Positions 63,354 through 64,000 of a DNA stretch of 64,000 bases are shown piece after piece. Every line of letters begins with the position of its first letter. Position 1 is the first letter of the stretch. The stretch is from positions 124,001 to 188,000 of the forward strand of contig JAHZIX010000022.1 in the NCBI GenBank assembly GCA_022601195.1, in the 5' to 3' direction. The notes beneath the pieces were generated by a model that saw only the letters and a program-made list of their open reading frames with translations, was not told the DNA's origin and did not search any database. The DNA comes from Deltaproteobacteria bacterium (GTDB lineage Bacteria > Acidobacteriota > Thermoanaerobaculia > Multivoradales > JAHZIX01). The position numbers were made by a program, and so were the translations under genes.

Positions 63354-64000
63354 CTAGAAGCTACAGAGAGGGCTGGCGACGCCGTTGGGGAAGGGGCAAT
63401 TGAGGCCTACCCAGGCATAGCAAAATAGCGAGAAGAAGGACGTGGTGCCGGGCACGATGGTCTCGGTGATGGTTCCATCGCATTCCTCCGTCTTGTGCAC
63501 AGTCCATCGCTTGTAGTCATTCCTGAGGAAATCGTAGAGGGTAGGCCCCGCCCCTCCGGCCCTGCAGTCGAGGCCAAGGGACTGGCTACCCAAATATTGA
63601 GTTCGAATTGCGTTTCCCAAGTCCGTTGGACAATTTTGACAAACGCCGCAGTCCGCTTCGCAATTGAAACAGCGTTCGGTTCCTCCGCAGTAGCCATTGC
63701 CACAAATGCTGCAAGCCCCACCGCAGTCCACCGGGCAAGACTCGCAATTCTCCCCAAGGGGAGGCATGCCGCCAGCGCAGATTCCGTCACCGCAAACCTC
63801 GAAGCCCTGGGGTTGTTGAGGTTTCGTCGATATGGGGAAGGCCTGGGCGGTAGCCTTGGCGACCACCGGCAGTCCGTGCCGACTCACGGCCTCGGCGCTA
63901 TCGCTAGAAAACTCATGGAATGCCTGATGGACGACGCCCTGACCGTTGACCACGACCTCGATGTCGACGGCATGGGCGCTCCCTTCTCCGAGAAGAACCA
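63354..64000 (-). CDS. Cysteine-rich, probably exported protein (5' end beyond right edge)
   Basis: The frame is open to the right edge (last whole codon at 63998), so the start lies outside; a GTG at 63953 is only an internal candidate. The visible 215 residues begin with a beta-like segment (HAVDIEVVVNGQGVVHQAF). A Cys-rich block follows, with CGDGIC, ENCESCPVDCG, CSICGNGYCGG, CFNCEADCGVC and CQNCP units. Such CGDGxC...CPxDC repeats occur in extracellular proteins of several bacterial phyla and probably form disulfide knots. The C-terminal 85 residues have four more Cys and no recognised domain. Function unknown. A strong terminator follows. Confidence 0.75.
   Translation of the reverse strand, partial: VLLGEGSAHAVDIEVVVNGQGVVHQAFHEFSSDSAEAVSRHGLPVVAKATAQAFPISTKPQQPQGFEVCGDGICAGGMPPLGENCESCPVDCGGACSICGNGYCGGTERCFNCEADCGVCQNCPTDLGNAIRTQYLGSQSLGLDCRAGGAGPTLYDFLRNDYKRWTVHKTEECDGTITETIVPGTTSFFSLFCYAWVGLNCPFPNGVASPLCSF

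Noticed and set aside
63354-63953. GTG at 63953 as the start of the cysteine-rich gene
   Set aside because: The frame stays open to the right edge with protein-like sequence (GEGSAHAVDIEVV), and no ribosome site precedes the GTG; the gene is treated as truncated.

Overview
This is a GC-rich bacterial window, and most of it is one secondary-metabolite operon. The minus strand from 50264 down to the left edge carries three giant, translationally coupled genes for a hybrid fatty-acid/polyketide/nonribosomal-peptide assembly line. Read in order of synthesis: protein 1 (39384-50264) is FAAL-ACP-C-A-PCP-KS-AT-KR-ACP; protein 2 (29725-39387) is KS-AT-ACP-C-A-PCP-C-A-PCP; protein 3 (29728 to beyond position 1) is nine C-A-PCP modules followed by a thioesterase that the left edge cuts. 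Both gene junctions are ATGA overlaps. In total there are 1 FAAL, 12 C, 12 A, 15 carrier domains, 2 KS, 2 AT, 1 KR and 1 partial TE. No epimerase, methyltransferase, MbtH protein, transporter, regulator or phosphopantetheinyl transferase lies in the window.

The expected product is a lipopeptide: a fatty acyl group on an aromatic residue, extended by two malonyl units (first a beta-hydroxy, then an unreduced beta-keto step), then 11 more amino acids. Specificity residues aligned by eye suggest Tyr/Phe - C2 - C2 - Val/Ile-like - unknown - Gly - Orn - Pro - Leu-like - X - X - Leu-like - Pro - Ala/Gly. X is the same unassigned code in two adjacent, similar modules. I do not recognise this order as a known compound.

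Upstream of the operon (50265-51335) is about 1.07 kb of mostly non-coding DNA. It holds an AT-rich stretch with a plausible promoter, a palindromic hairpin, a possible 13-residue upstream ORF, and a weak small ORF on the other strand. A minus-strand YjbQ-family gene follows.

The plus strand from 51978 to 58095 is a compact aspartate-to-threonine operon: fused aspartokinase/homoserine dehydrogenase (TTG start), aspartate-semialdehyde dehydrogenase, homoserine kinase (GTG start) and threonine synthase. The last three genes overlap by 4 bases at each junction. With its own kinase/dehydrogenase it looks like primary metabolism beside the cluster, not part of it.

The right end encodes exported proteins: a secreted protein with one CxxCH motif (58308-59720), a gingipain-like C25 cysteine peptidase (59874-63002, minus), and a cysteine-rich protein cut by the right edge (63354 onward, minus). 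Two related hairpins with compensatory changes flank the peptidase gene; the right-hand one has the form of an intrinsic terminator.

Organism: the giant NRPS/PKS genes, the C25 peptidase with a TSSEIENLGFE-type segment, CGDGxC/CPxDC cysteine repeats and a DGFESGDTSAW C-terminus suggest a soil or marine Acidobacteriota-type (or myxobacterial) genome. This is a low-confidence inference; there is no rRNA or marker gene to settle it.
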